From contig NZ_JTDW01000005.1 of NCBI RefSeq assembly GCF_000943565.1, forward strand, positions 248,001 to 312,000: a stretch of DNA of 64,000 nt, given 5' to 3'. The notes under the pieces were generated by a model. It had not been told where the DNA came from. It ran no database searches and saw only the letters and a list, made by a program, of their open reading frames with translations. A program made the position numbers and the translations under genes. Origin of the DNA: Neotamlana sedimentorum (GTDB taxonomy: Bacteria > Bacteroidota > Bacteroidia > Flavobacteriales > Flavobacteriaceae). Shown here in pieces: positions 25,219 through 33,684 of the stretch (within the stretch, counting starts at the first letter, position 1; every line of letters starts with the position of its first letter).

Positions 25219-26211
25219 TTATAATGCAAAGTTAAAGTAAAGGGACAGTCGGTTTTTTGAAGTAACATTGCCACCAAATAAGTTCTGTGAAATTGGCAAA
25301 GTATAATTTACCCCAAAAATGCATCGGTTTACTACAAGTTCGGTGCCTATACTAGAATTTAATATGGATCCATCTGTATCATTTATAGTTTCTCCATACT
25401 GTTCAATTTTATTAAAAACATCGCCCGAAACACCTAAAAATGGCATTAACATTGTTTTTTTAATAGGAAACGCAGTATAAAATTTAGTTGAATAGCTAAA
25501 CTGATTTCCAAACTTATACTCATTTTTATTTTCAGTTTTTAGGTAATACGATAATAGTGTATTAACGCCAAATGTATTACCTGCAAAACTATAGCCTAAC
25601 GAAAAAATACCATCAACACTACCTGTTCCTACTTGAAATCCAGGATTAACTCGGTCTACCAAAGCTTCTTCAAACTTACCTGTTGGCAATTTTATACCCA
25701 AGCCAAATTGTAAACTATGTCCAGAATTTTCCTTTTCCATACTTTCCATAACATCATTTGCAGGTTTCTTATAAAATGGTAACTTAAACCACCCAATAAT
25801 ATTTGCATCACCAATACCATTAATGTTTTCGTTAGTACCATCAATTTTTCTACTTAAATCTTGATAAGGTAAATTAGCACTAAAATAAAACGAATTATTA
25901 ATTGGTATTTGAGCCCATAATTGATAAGTATTAAAGGTTTCTTCGCTAACTGGAGAATTTGAAAAAATACCATTTTTCGATTCGAAATGCTGATTTATAT
26001 AACGCACACCAACAAAATTAGCATTGTTTAAAGTGCCAAAACCAAAGCTTCCACTTCCTGTTGTACAACCACACAAATCGCAATCGTAGTCGTAATCATA
26101 CTCATAAAATGAAACAGATTTAATTGGTGGATCGATAGTTGAAGCGTTACAAAAAACACTTATAAAAAGTAAAATTGGGGCAAAAAGTTTAAAATTCTGA
26201 AAAACGTTCAT
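25219..26211 (-). CDS. Outer-membrane barrel protein of MbnP/MbnH copper locus
   Basis: A 330-residue protein with a signal peptide (FAPILLFISVFCNA). An unusual Asp/Cys segment follows (YDYDYDCDLCGCTTGSG) and then a run of amphipathic strands ending in Phe-Ala-Leu, as in outer-membrane barrels. The cluster of three cysteines with Asp residues just after the signal peptide looks like a metal-binding patch. It overlaps the MbnH gene by 23 bases and is its downstream partner. A role in moving or sensing copper is inferred from the locus; no family name is certain. Confidence 0.75.
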   Translation of the reverse strand: MNVFQNFKLFAPILLFISVFCNASTIDPPIKSVSFYEYDYDYDCDLCGCTTGSGSFGFGTLNNANFVGVRYINQHFESKNGIFSNSPVSEETFNTYQLWAQIPINNSFYFSANLPYQDLSRKIDGTNENINGIGDANIIGWFKLPFYKKPANDVMESMEKENSGHSLQFGLGIKLPTGKFEEALVDRVNPGFQVGTGSVDGIFSLGYSFAGNTFGVNTLLSYYLKTENKNEYKFGNQFSYSTKFYTAFPIKKTMLMPFLGVSGDVFNKIEQYGETINDTDGSILNSSIGTELVVNRCIFGVNYTLPISQNLFGGNVTSKNRLSLYFNFAL

Positions 26212-27235
26212 CGGTTAAAAATTCGTTATCGGTTAAAGTGTTTAAAAAAGCAATGATGCTTTCTTTTTCGTAGCTAGAAAGCGTAATTCCTAGAGTTCCA
26301 TCTTCTCGCTGCAAAATAGCGTCAACATTACCATTATCTACCATCCCAGAATCGTAAAAATCCATTACAGCTTCAAGGGTTGCAAAACGGCCGTCGTGCA
26401 TATATGGTGCGGTTACAGCAATATTGCGCAAACTTGGAACTTTAAACTTATAAATATCGTCTGGGTTCTCAAATACTGCAAAGCGTCCTACATCGTTTAA
26501 TCTTGGATTTATTGAAAGTCCATTATTTCGAAAACTATGGTCTGTAAACAAATCTGTTGCATGGCACGAAGCGCATTTATTATTAAACGTTGCCAATCCG
26601 TCGAGTTCAACTTGTGTTAAAGTAACTTGCTCTTCTTCTCTTACATATTTGTCGTACGTTGAATTTGAAGACACCATCATTACCATAAATTGCGACAAGG
26701 CTTTAAGCAGATTTTCGCTATTAATTTCGCCATCTTCAAAAGCCATTTTAAACTGATTTTGATAATAGCTATCGGCTTGTAATTTAGAAACAACATTGCT
26801 TACCGTTTCCCCCATTTCTAATTCGCTGGTTATGGGAATTACCGGTTGAAAATCGAGGTGTGTTGCAGCACCATCCCACATAAACTCACCTTGATATGCC
26901 AAATTTTGCATGGGTTGCGCATTGCGAGTGCCAATACCACCATTAACACCGTGGCTTACGGTATGTCCGTGATGTGTAAAAGCAAAAGCTTGCTCGTGGC
27001 AAAAGGCACAAGGAATAGCATTGTTTGCCGAAAGCTTACCTTCGTAAAACAAACTTTTACCAAGCTGGAAACCAGCTTCGGTAACCGGGTTGTTTTCGAG
27101 GTTATAAACTATTTCTGGAAAGTTTGAAGGTTGCTCTACAGTTAAAAATACAGGTTGGTATGCTATTTCAGCATCATTTTTTGTACAACTAAAACATAAG
27201 ATTCCTCCTAAAACTAATAGGAATTTAATTTTCAT
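26189..27235 (-). CDS. MbnH-like di-haem cytochrome c peroxidase family protein
   Basis: A 348-residue lipoprotein (GILCFSC, Cys17) with two c-type haem sites: CAFCH (76-80) and CASCH (221-225). The motifs around them (GGIGTRNAQPMQNLAYQG, FMWDGAA, KFKVPSLRNIAVTAPYMHDG) are those of the bacterial di-haem peroxidase/MauG superfamily. Next to an MbnP gene it is best read as MbnH, a di-haem enzyme that converts a Trp of MbnP to kynurenine and thereby builds a copper site. It could otherwise be a plain peroxidase, but the neighbour makes MbnH more likely. Confidence 0.88.
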   Translation of the reverse strand: MKIKFLLVLGGILCFSCTKNDAEIAYQPVFLTVEQPSNFPEIVYNLENNPVTEAGFQLGKSLFYEGKLSANNAIPCAFCHEQAFAFTHHGHTVSHGVNGGIGTRNAQPMQNLAYQGEFMWDGAATHLDFQPVIPITSELEMGETVSNVVSKLQADSYYQNQFKMAFEDGEINSENLLKALSQFMVMMVSSNSTYDKYVREEEQVTLTQVELDGLATFNNKCASCHATDLFTDHSFRNNGLSINPRLNDVGRFAVFENPDDIYKFKVPSLRNIAVTAPYMHDGRFATLEAVMDFYDSGMVDNGNVDAILQREDGTLGITLSSYEKESIIAFLNTLTDNEFLTDERFSEF

Positions 27236-27295
27236 TGAAAAGAAATTTAAACGCTACCAAAATACACGTTCATATTCTGGCAACGTTTTAAATTT

Positions 27296-28093
27296 TTACT
27301 CATTATGTACATGATGTACACTAAACATATCTGCTGCGTTATTGGCAATGACACCAGTAGTGGTTTCATCGACATGCACTTGCGCATAACCATCGTCGAA
27401 ACTAACCGACGTTGTACCATCAAACAACTTGGCTATATCTGCAACAACATGAATTTGAGGAGATTTATCTTCACGAATTAAAACGGTATTTGGTAAACTT
27501 AAAGTTACCTCGCGATAATTATCAATTGATGTACCAACGCTTCCCATGTGAATATTTAAAGCTTCATCGGTAACCGTACTAGAGGAATACGTTCCATCTA
27601 TTCTAGTAAAACGGTAACCAGTTGCCCAAGACCACATCATACCTTCAGCTTCAGCTGTAGTTAAAAAATCACCTTGTCCGTCGGCACCTAAAGCATAACG
27701 TCCTTGATCTATACCAACGCCAAATGAAATACTTGTATAATCGGCGGCATCAACATCTTCTAATGTTACGTAAATTTCACCAGCATTATTTGCATTAGCC
27801 TCGCTAATTATAAAAACATTTTTTTCTGAAGGATACATATATTCATTGCCTTCAGTATCGGTTAAAGTAATGTTACTAACTAAATATTTTAATGTAGATA
27901 GTTTATATGTTTCATTATTCGATTTTGAATATGAGGTGTCGAATATAAAATCCTGATCACCAACACCGTTATCGAATTTTATGATTAACTCTCCGGTTTG
28001 TCCAGATAAATCTTCCGTATTATCGTCGTCGTTTGAGCATGAAGAAACAATAGCGCATATTAAAAGCGCAAAAGATATTTTTAAAATTTTCAT
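27296..28093 (-). CDS. MbnP-family copper-binding lipoprotein
   Basis: A 265-residue lipoprotein starting at the ATG at 28093 (MKILKISFALLICAIVSSCS, lipobox Cys19). The MbnP pattern is present: GELIIKFDNGVGDQDF, YKLSTLKYLVSNITLTD, ISFGVGIDQG, and the signature MMWSWATGYRFTRIDG with two Trp residues (154 and 156) that are candidates for conversion to kynurenine by MbnH. HVVADIAKLFDG and a C-terminal His-rich MFSVHHVHNE may add ligands. The MbnH gene lies 60 bases downstream. The protein is probably a periplasmic or surface copper binder. Confidence 0.88.
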   Translation of the reverse strand: MKILKISFALLICAIVSSCSNDDDNTEDLSGQTGELIIKFDNGVGDQDFIFDTSYSKSNNETYKLSTLKYLVSNITLTDTEGNEYMYPSEKNVFIISEANANNAGEIYVTLEDVDAADYTSISFGVGIDQGRYALGADGQGDFLTTAEAEGMMWSWATGYRFTRIDGTYSSSTVTDEALNIHMGSVGTSIDNYREVTLSLPNTVLIREDKSPQIHVVADIAKLFDGTTSVSFDDGYAQVHVDETTTGVIANNAADMFSVHHVHNE

Positions 28094-28117
28094 TTTATAA
28101 TTTTTGAATATATACAT

Positions 28118-28149
28118 TGTAACCCACTTTAATGTTTAAAAGGGTTACA
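28118..28149. promoter_or_regulatory. Hairpin upstream of mbnP-like gene
   Basis: TGTAACCC (28118-28125) and GGGTTACA (28142-28149) form a perfect 8-bp stem with a 16-base loop, 25 bases upstream of the mbnP start. No T-run follows it in the direction of the operon, so it is more likely an operator or leader structure than a terminator. A second 10-bp stem (GAAAGCTAAA at 28170, TTTAGCTTTC to 28193) lies between it and the previous gene. Confidence 0.4.
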
Positions 28150-28210
28150 AAAAAAATTAGATTATTTGTGAAAGCTAAATACATTTAGCTTTCATTTATT
28201 AAAATGAAAA

Positions 28211-28588
28211 TTAAACGATTGGAGGTTTAAAAAAAGAAGCACTATATGCGTAACTGTAATTTTTGCTATAGAAAGAATTAATTTTGCCTTTTGTATTAAA
28301 AATAAGGCTAGAAAAATTATATAATGTTTTGTTTTGATAAAACACCACCGAAAACAATTCTGAAAATAGTTTTACACCATTATTTTGTTCGTCTTTAGTG
28401 TCATTCTGTTGTAATTGTTTTGCTAAATGACATTTACCATTACAAGCCATTTCAACTTTAGTTTTATTAACACAATAATTCTCGATTATATAATCAATGT
28501 TTACTTGATAATACATCAAGTAACTTAAATTATATAATGGCTTAGCCATAAAAGCTAATAAAAGTGTTATTAAAACAAGTTTTTTCAA
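28211..28588 (-). CDS. Small signal-peptide protein with Cys cluster, head of copper locus
   Basis: A 125-residue protein with an N-terminal hydrophobic segment (KLVLITLLLAFMAKPLYNLS) and three cysteines in CVNKTKVEMACNGKCHL (Cys39, Cys49, Cys53, followed by His54). The C-terminus ends FFKPPIV. Small proteins with this CNGKCHL motif and a Pro-Pro ending occur beside copper-related genes in flavobacteria as I recall; no function is assigned. It is the first gene of the presumed operon with mbnP, mbnH and the barrel gene, 117 bases ahead of mbnP. The cysteines could bind Cu(I), by inference. Confidence 0.7.
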   Translation of the reverse strand: MKKLVLITLLLAFMAKPLYNLSYLMYYQVNIDYIIENYCVNKTKVEMACNGKCHLAKQLQQNDTKDEQNNGVKLFSELFSVVFYQNKTLYNFSSLIFNTKGKINSFYSKNYSYAYSASFFKPPIV

Positions 28589-28695
28589 TTTTATAAAAAT
28601 AAAACAGCAAAATTACATAAGTAATTTTAAATAAGTAAGTAAAAAGAAAATTAGATTATGTTAAAAATAAAAGCGACCAATAATGGTCGCTTCTA

Positions 28696-28893
28696 CTATG
28701 GATTTAAATAAATTAGACATTGATTTAGCTCAGGGTTTTGTTGAACGAGTTTATTTATATAAACTTTTAGTTCTTCTAATTCATAAGGCAACAATCGTTG
28801 TGCCGCCTTTTGTACTTCCCTGCAAAATAAAGTAGCATCAAAACTAACTTTTTTAAGTACAACCTTTGTGTACTCAAGCATTGCTCTCGGCAT
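28696..28893 (-). CDS. Conserved small hypothetical protein (65 aa)
   Basis: A 65-residue soluble protein, MPRAMLEYTKVVLKKVSFDA at the start and LLPYELEELKVYINKLV near the end. It has a mixed charged, helical look without a signal peptide. I recognise its opening as a small conserved flavobacterial protein of unknown function. It stands alone, with 107 bases on the left to the copper locus and 270 bases on the right without a gene. Confidence 0.7.
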   Translation of the reverse strand: MPRAMLEYTKVVLKKVSFDATLFCREVQKAAQRLLPYELEELKVYINKLVQQNPELNQCLIYLNP

Positions 28894-29163
28894 TTTCTTT
28901 ATGGTTTTGGTTTATAAGTAGATCTGTTTTATACTAATCTGATTTAAAATTATGTTCTAATTTATGAAATTTTATGTAAATTAAATTAAATAAGTTCACA
29001 ATTAACATTTTAATAACTGTTTAGCTATTATAAAATCATATTCGTAATTTTTATCAACTTATTTGAGAAATAAATACATTTTATTGGAAAATGTGACAAT
29101 TTAATAGTAATAAGTGTCTAAAAATTAATTAAGATTAATTACCACTTATTGCCCTTAAGAATT

Positions 29164-32160
29164 ATGAATATAGTTAAATACCTTGGTAAAAGTGTTTTTC
29201 TTTTACTATCATTTATTACTTACGCTCAAACCGGTCCCGGTGGTGTTGGCTCGAACGATGGCAGCTCTAGTCTTATAATGTGGTACAGGCCAGATAATGG
29301 ATTAGCTGTTTCTGGAACTAGTATAAATAGCTGGCAAAACTCGGCTGGATTAGCAGCATTCAATCTAATAAGTACAACAACAGAACGTCCTACATTAGTA
29401 ACAAATGTTGTTAATGGTTATAATGAAATTAGCTTTAGCGGTACAAATAAACTGTACACGGGACTTACCTTAACTACAGGAAACTTTATAACTAACCAAG
29501 CTTCGTCATTTGTGGTATCTAGAGCAGATAATACAACACAACAATCCTGTGTTTATACAACCGACCCTTTGGTAGGAAGCACACGATTTTCAACTCATAT
29601 TCCATGGAATAATAGTGTATATTTCGATATAGGTACTTGCTGTAATAATAACGCTCGATTAAATGTAAATGGATTAAATTTCACCGACTATTCTATTTGG
29701 TCTTATGATGCAAACCCAACAACAGGAAAACAACTATATCAAGATTTAAACTTATTACAAAGCAGACCCAATACCTCAAATTACACATCCCATAGTTCTC
29801 AACGTTTTAATCTTGGAGGTTATACCTCGGGATCGAATGGATTTCTTGGAGACATCGCCGAAGTCATTATTTTTAAAGAAAAAGTGAATACCGCGCAACG
29901 TATTATAATTAACAACTATCTAGCTGCAAAATTCAATAAAAACTTAGCCAGTAGTGATATTTATAATAAAGATAACGGCGGAAATGGAAATTTCGACCAT
30001 CATGTTGCTGGTATTGGGCAAGCAACCGATGGAAGTAATCACACCGATTCTCAAGGTACTGGTATCGTGAGAATAAATAACCCAACAAATTTAGATAATG
30101 ATGAATTCTTATTTTGGGGAGAAGAATCGGCAAATCCAACCTACAATTTCAGTACAAATACAGCTAACTTCACAGAACAATTAAATTCTAGATGGTACAC
30201 TTCTAGAAGAAGTGCTCCTGGTCGTGTTGACATTGCTTTCGATATAACTAACTTCGATTTAACAGGTAAACAAACCTGTGTTCCTCTGCAATTGGTTATT
30301 GATAACGATGGCGATTTCTCTTCACCCGACGATATTTACGATCTAACAATTACTGGAAATATCGCTTCTGCAACTAATGTAAGAATTCGCGGTAATCGTT
30401 ATTTTACCATTCGATATACCGACCAAATTGTTTGGGATGGCGCTACTTTTTATAATGGTTCCGGTGCATTAAATGCTCCAGATTCAACAGATAGTTGTTT
30501 AAAACTTACAATTATGGCGGGTGCAACTGCTAATTTAACAGCAAACGCCCATGTTAGAGAAATTGAAGTTGAAAATAATGCCCAACTAAATGTTAGCGAC
30601 GGCTTATTGCTGGAAACAGAAAACAACGTTGCAATTAACACTAATGGTATTATAGATTTATTAGGCGAAGCACAACTGATTCAAAACCATACAGGATTAA
30701 GTGGTAACTCGGGCGATGGGACTTTAATAATTCGACAACAAGGTGCTACAAACCAATACAACTATAATTATTGGGGCGCTCCAGTAAATCGAAATGGTAC
30801 TTGGCAAATTGGATATTTAGAGGATTCTAACGGTGTTATCAACTATACAACAGCTAATAACCCAAACCCTGCAACAACTCCAATAACTTTAAGTAGTAGG
30901 TGGCTGTATAGTTTTAATTTTATTTCAGATAATTATTTTGGTTGGAAAAAATTAACAACAAATACCAATTTACTTCCAGGCATTGGATATTCCATGAAAG
31001 GTTCGGGTGCTGCTACTCCAGAGCAAGAATACATTTTTAAAGGAACACCAAATAGTGGCGATTACACTTTTACTATTAACCCGAATACAGAAATTTTAGT
31101 ATCAAACCCATACCCTTCGGCTATCGATGCGCATGCGTTTATTACAGACAATTTATCTACTCTTGAAGGTACGTTGTATTTCTGGGAATCGTTCACTACA
31201 AATAGCAGTCATTTCTTAAGTAATTATCAAGGTGGCTATGCTACATTAAATTTAACCTTATCATTACCCGCAATAGCCGATGTATCGGGTCGAACAAGTG
31301 GTTCTGGCACAGCAAGTAAACCTGCTCCTACTCAATATATTCCACCAGGCCAAGGCTTTTTTATTAAAAGCGAATACGGCGGCTCCTTTGCGTTTAATAA
31401 TGCACAACGTCAATTTGCTCGTGAATCGTTAAGTGAATCGGTATTCTATAAAACCGCAAATAAAAAAATTGAAACCGATAGCCGAATTAAACTATGGTTT
31501 TCTCTAGAAACACCCAATAATATAGAAAAAACAATTGGTCTAGGTTACGATGAAAACACTTCGTACAACTACGATAATGGCTACGACACAAAAGTATACG
31601 ACGACTTTAATGATATTATGTATTGGTCGATTAACGACAACGAAAAGTTAATTATTCAGGCATTACCAGAACTTAATAGAGATGATACATTGCCTTTAGG
31701 ACTCGACATTGAAACTTCTGGTTTATATAAAGTACGAATTAGTAACTCTGAAAACATGCCTGCAGATTTAAGTGTTTTCCTAGTAGATACCTTTAACAAT
31801 ACCTATCAAAAAATAAATGATGCTGTTGCAGAAATCTATTTAAGCTCAGGTAACGATCAAAATCAATATGCTATTGTTTTTAAAGAGGAAAACACGCTAA
31901 GCTACAACCAGCTTGATACACCAAAAGCATTTGTAAGCTATAACAAATTTACCGAATCTTTGGAATTGCATTTGGATAAAGATATAAGTAGCGTAAAAGA
32001 TTTACAAATTTTTAATACCATTGGGCAAAATATCATGCATATTAATAACCCTGTTAGTAAATCGATTAATCTGTCAAAATATTATAGCGGAGCCTATATT
32101 TTAAAAATTAGGTTTAATAGCAAACCTGAAACGGAAAGTATAAAATTTATAAAACCATAA
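29164..32160 (+). CDS. Large secreted surface protein with type IX secretion (type A) sorting domain
   Basis: A protein of 998 residues starting at the ATG at 29164, which gives the signal peptide VFLLLSFITYAQ. Residues about 20-260 look like a LamG/concanavalin-type jelly roll (SLIMWYRPDNGLAVSG, FLGDIAEVIIFKEKV, NNYLAAKFN). A DUF8202-like segment rich in Gly and Asn follows (DHHVAGIGQATDGSNH). The last 75 residues are a T9SS type A sorting domain (LQIFNTIGQNIMHI, LSKYYSGAYILKIRF, SIKFIKP). The protein is expected to cross the outer membrane by the type IX system and be anchored on the surface, perhaps as an adhesin. The frame continues upstream to a TTG at 29149, a weaker start. Confidence 0.88.
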   Translation: MNIVKYLGKSVFLLLSFITYAQTGPGGVGSNDGSSSLIMWYRPDNGLAVSGTSINSWQNSAGLAAFNLISTTTERPTLVTNVVNGYNEISFSGTNKLYTGLTLTTGNFITNQASSFVVSRADNTTQQSCVYTTDPLVGSTRFSTHIPWNNSVYFDIGTCCNNNARLNVNGLNFTDYSIWSYDANPTTGKQLYQDLNLLQSRPNTSNYTSHSSQRFNLGGYTSGSNGFLGDIAEVIIFKEKVNTAQRIIINNYLAAKFNKNLASSDIYNKDNGGNGNFDHHVAGIGQATDGSNHTDSQGTGIVRINNPTNLDNDEFLFWGEESANPTYNFSTNTANFTEQLNSRWYTSRRSAPGRVDIAFDITNFDLTGKQTCVPLQLVIDNDGDFSSPDDIYDLTITGNIASATNVRIRGNRYFTIRYTDQIVWDGATFYNGSGALNAPDSTDSCLKLTIMAGATANLTANAHVREIEVENNAQLNVSDGLLLETENNVAINTNGIIDLLGEAQLIQNHTGLSGNSGDGTLIIRQQGATNQYNYNYWGAPVNRNGTWQIGYLEDSNGVINYTTANNPNPATTPITLSSRWLYSFNFISDNYFGWKKLTTNTNLLPGIGYSMKGSGAATPEQEYIFKGTPNSGDYTFTINPNTEILVSNPYPSAIDAHAFITDNLSTLEGTLYFWESFTTNSSHFLSNYQGGYATLNLTLSLPAIADVSGRTSGSGTASKPAPTQYIPPGQGFFIKSEYGGSFAFNNAQRQFARESLSESVFYKTANKKIETDSRIKLWFSLETPNNIEKTIGLGYDENTSYNYDNGYDTKVYDDFNDIMYWSINDNEKLIIQALPELNRDDTLPLGLDIETSGLYKVRISNSENMPADLSVFLVDTFNNTYQKINDAVAEIYLSSGNDQNQYAIVFKEENTLSYNQLDTPKAFVSYNKFTESLELHLDKDISSVKDLQIFNTIGQNIMHINNPVSKSINLSKYYSGAYILKIRFNSKPETESIKFIKP

Positions 32161-32167
32161 AAACTCA

Positions 32168-32212
32168 AAACCGTCTGTTTTAAAACTAAGGCTTAAAACA
32201 GGCGGTTTTTAT
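32168..32212 (+). terminator. Terminator after the type A sorted protein
   Basis: AAACCGTCTGTTTTAA pairs with TTAAAACAGGCGGTTTT (one G-T step) and is followed by T residues. It also faces the convergent AIM24-like gene and may serve both. Confidence 0.85.
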
Positions 32213-32239
32213 TGTTCTGGAGGCTAATTCAAGGCTAAA

Positions 32240-33040
32240 CTAAAACCTATTATCTCCATCAAGTAAATCGCCTAATCCTCCCAATATACTTCCTTCTCCT
32301 TTACTTTTTCCTCCTGTTCGGGGTGCAGAAGCCAATACTCTACCGGCTAAACGGCTAAACGGTAAAGATTGAATAAAAACAGTTCCAGGACCTTCTAATT
32401 TTGCAAAAAATAAACCTTCGCCACCAAAAACAGTATTTTTTATACCTCCAACAAATTCTATATCGTAATTTACAGTTTGGTCGAAGCCAACAATACAACC
32501 TGTATCTACTCGTAATGTTTCTCCTGCCAACAATTCTTTTTTGGCCATAGTACCACCTGCATGAACAAAAGCCATTCCATCACCTTCTAATTTTTGCATA
32601 ATAAAACCCTCGCCGCCAAATAAACCGCGCCCTAGTTTTTTTGAAAACTCAATACCAACGCTTACGCCTTTAGCGGCACATAAAAAGGCGTCTTTTTGAC
32701 AAATAAACTTACCACCAAACTGCGTTAAATCAATAGGTATAATTTTACCAGGATAAGGCGATGCAAACGACACGTTTCGCTTTCCTATAAGTGTGTTATA
32801 AAAAGCTGTCATAAACAAACTTTCTCCTGTTAATATGCGCTTTCCTGCGCCTAAAATTTTCCCTAAAACCCCAGTATCCTTTTGCGAACCGTCTCCAAAA
32901 ATAGTTTCCATTTTAATGCCGTCGTCCATCATCATAAAACTACCTGCTTCGGCAATTACTCCTTCTTGCGGATCGAGTTCTATTTCTACGTATTGCATTT
33001 CTTCGCCGTAGATTCTATAATCAATTTCGTGTGCTGTCAT
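32240..33040 (-). CDS. AIM24/TIGR00266 family protein
   Basis: A 266-residue protein of the AIM24 (DUF124, TIGR00266) family. Conserved parts are [40 protein letters not shown] and the Gly-rich C-terminal tail. The fold is a beta-prism-like trimer in known members; the function is not established in bacteria. No signal peptide or membrane helix is present. A DUF4442 gene follows upstream on the same strand, 68 bases away. Confidence 0.9.
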   Translation of the reverse strand: MTAHEIDYRIYGEEMQYVEIELDPQEGVIAEAGSFMMMDDGIKMETIFGDGSQKDTGVLGKILGAGKRILTGESLFMTAFYNTLIGKRNVSFASPYPGKIIPIDLTQFGGKFICQKDAFLCAAKGVSVGIEFSKKLGRGLFGGEGFIMQKLEGDGMAFVHAGGTMAKKELLAGETLRVDTGCIVGFDQTVNYDIEFVGGIKNTVFGGEGLFFAKLEGPGTVFIQSLPFSRLAGRVLASAPRTGGKSKGEGSILGGLGDLLDGDNRF

Positions 33041-33108
33041 GTTATTGTTTTTTGTTGATTCACTTGTTTGTAGATCGTTACAACAAAATGTTACAATTTT
33101 AAATAAAA

Positions 33109-33564
33109 TTAAGCTTTAACCTTTATGCTCCACTCAAAATTAAAGGTTGATACCACTGCGCCTTCTTCATTAATACCAACAGATTTCATCCATAGCGTTT
33201 GTCCTTCACCTGTTTCAATGGCTTTAGTAATGGCATCATCAATTAAATTACCTTCGTTGCAAATAAAGGTTATTCTACCCGTTGCTTTTTTAGTAAAACT
33301 AGCATTATTGCTTGTAACTAGCATAGATATTTTTTTACCCGAAGTTTTAATTTTTGAAATCATTAATGCTCCTGTAGAAAATTCGGCCGCCATACCTTGC
33401 ACAGCCCAAAACATAGATTTAAACGGATTTTGGTTAATCCATCGATGTTTTACTGTAACAACACATTTTTCAGCATTAATAAATTTTGTTCGAACGCCAC
33501 ACAAAAAAGCCGAAGGCAGTTTAAGCATGGTAAAAGTATTTAGTTTTTTTGGTGTTAATGTCAT
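33109..33564 (-). CDS. DUF4442 / hotdog-fold thioesterase-like protein
   Basis: A 151-residue protein whose pattern ([55 protein letters not shown]) matches DUF4442, a hotdog-fold family related to acyl-CoA thioesterases. The usual catalytic acid position falls near MAAEFSTG, where a Glu is present. Substrate unknown. The start codon at 33564 is followed by a leader of about 120 bases shared with the divergent gene at 33685. Confidence 0.82.
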   Translation of the reverse strand: MTLTPKKLNTFTMLKLPSAFLCGVRTKFINAEKCVVTVKHRWINQNPFKSMFWAVQGMAAEFSTGALMISKIKTSGKKISMLVTSNNASFTKKATGRITFICNEGNLIDDAITKAIETGEGQTLWMKSVGINEEGAVVSTFNFEWSIKVKA

Positions 33565-33684
33565 TCAATAAAATAATTAAGTCGACTTAAATATAACTAT
33601 TTACTTTCTTTTATTACCATTTCAAGAATATACTAGCAAGTTTTTAACGCACATTGCATCTAAATAAAATAACATAACAAGCCA

